Source: Tenrec ecaudatus
Lineage: Eukaryota > Chordata > Mammalia > Afrosoricida > Tenrecidae
DNA: 64,000 bases
Direction: 5' to 3'
Assembly: GCF_050624435.1 (NCBI RefSeq)
Contig: NC_134535.1
Coordinates: forward strand, 123,057,731 to 123,121,730
In this document: one piece after another, positions 63,425-64,000 of the stretch
Layout of the letters: each line of letters opens with the position of its first letter
How positions within the stretch are numbered: position 1 is the first letter of the stretch
Translations under genes and position numbers: made by a program
The notes under the pieces: model-generated
Seen by the model: only the letters and a program-made list of their open reading frames with translations
Told to the model about the DNA's origin: nothing
Database searches by the model: none

Positions 63425-64000
63425 TACCCCATCACAATGATTTTTTGCCCCAAAACTATGTATCTAAGTTGTTGTTTTTTTTTTTTAAAAATCAACCTTA
63501 TCACCTTCAAAGTACTCTCTATTACACTTAATGAATTTGTCAAATCTGCAATTCCATTCTTGGAAACATTTTCTAAACTCATCTGTTTGAATGGCCGACA
63601 TCCCCTCCCTCATTTTTTCTTCACCTCTTCTACTTCATCAAATCGCTTTTCTTTCATGTTCCTCTGCATTCGTGGAAACAAAAAGAAGTCACACAAAGCA
63701 AGGTCAGATGATTAAGGTACATAGGCAAGAGAGGCATGCTGTTTTTGCCCTAAACTGGTACACTGAGATGGCTGTGTTAGCAGGTGCATTGTCATGGTGG
63801 CAAAAACAGTCCCCCATCTGCCACCGAATGGGCCTTTTTTTGATCACACACTTTTACACTATCTTGAGTAAACATTGAGAAATATTGAGTAAAAGTCTGA
63901 CCTGGCAAGACAAACTCCAAATGCACTATGATTCAACATTTTCATCTATTTGGGAAGTTGACGGATGTCCAGAATGAGGCTTGTCATTAATTGACAATTC
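63425..64000 (-). mobile_element. mariner-type DNA transposon, antisense, runs off right edge
   Basis: Minus-strand reading gives recognisable mariner transposase: toward the right edge a DKPHSGHPSTSQIDENVE block (the DNA-binding to catalytic linker), then FATMTMHLLTQPSQ, then SSDLALCDFFLFPRMQ around 63690-63720, then EKRFDEVEEV and REYFEGDKVD to about 63490. Stop codons and a frame change break it. The start and one terminal inverted repeat lie beyond the window. Confidence 0.85.

Noticed and set aside
1-64000. CRISPR arrays, operons, tRNA or rRNA genes
   Set aside because: The sequence is mammalian; direct repeats are microsatellites or transposons, and no tRNA cloverleaf apart from degenerate SINE heads was seen.

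Overview
This window is mammalian nuclear DNA. Several repeats point to an afrotherian: about a dozen AfroSINE-like copies, decayed RTE (BovB-type) LINE copies whose ends resemble the AfroSINE tail, and one recurrent L1 3' end. A tenrec-like genome is my best guess, but that is inference from repeat families remembered rather than searched.

The genes belong to the C-type lectin-like receptor cluster (natural killer gene complex). At the left edge, on the minus strand, lies coding exon 1 of CLEC12A (589 to 499), which carries its cytoplasmic tyrosine motif and a clean splice donor; the rest of that gene is off the left edge. On the plus strand, from 30413 to 38320, I can assemble a five-exon CLEC2-family type II lectin-like receptor. 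All four introns are phase-compatible, the protein is 190 residues, and the six canonical CTLD cysteines and the WIGL motif are intact. Divergent orientation next to CLEC12A is the position CLEC2A holds in human, so this is the best candidate for its counterpart. A second, degenerate terminal-type exon sits in its last intron (37427 to 37556).

Nearly everything else is transposon-derived. 1.5 to 5.1 kb: RTE fragments and a possible class I LTR. 6.1 to 7.5 kb: an L1 3' fragment with a perfect 17-bp target duplication. 8 to 15.3 kb: two solo LTRs and two RTE copies with AfroSINEs. 16.6 to 24.6 kb: a full-length but dead sense L1 with another L1 3' fragment inserted in its ORF1. 25.4 to 29 kb: an AfroSINE, a long RTE copy and a possible LTR. 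29 to 43 kb: the lectin gene and AT-rich sequence with few repeats. 43.3 to 55.6 kb: an antisense L1, a truncated ERV-L provirus (5' LTR, primer-binding site, gag, protease, RT, RNase H) and an RPL14 processed pseudogene plus another solo LTR nested in the L1. 57 to 58.5 kb: clustered L1 tails. 60 to 64 kb: two mariner-type transposon remnants and an antisense solo LTR.

No tRNA or rRNA gene, CRISPR or other prokaryotic feature was seen. Repeat boundaries are approximate except where target duplications are given.
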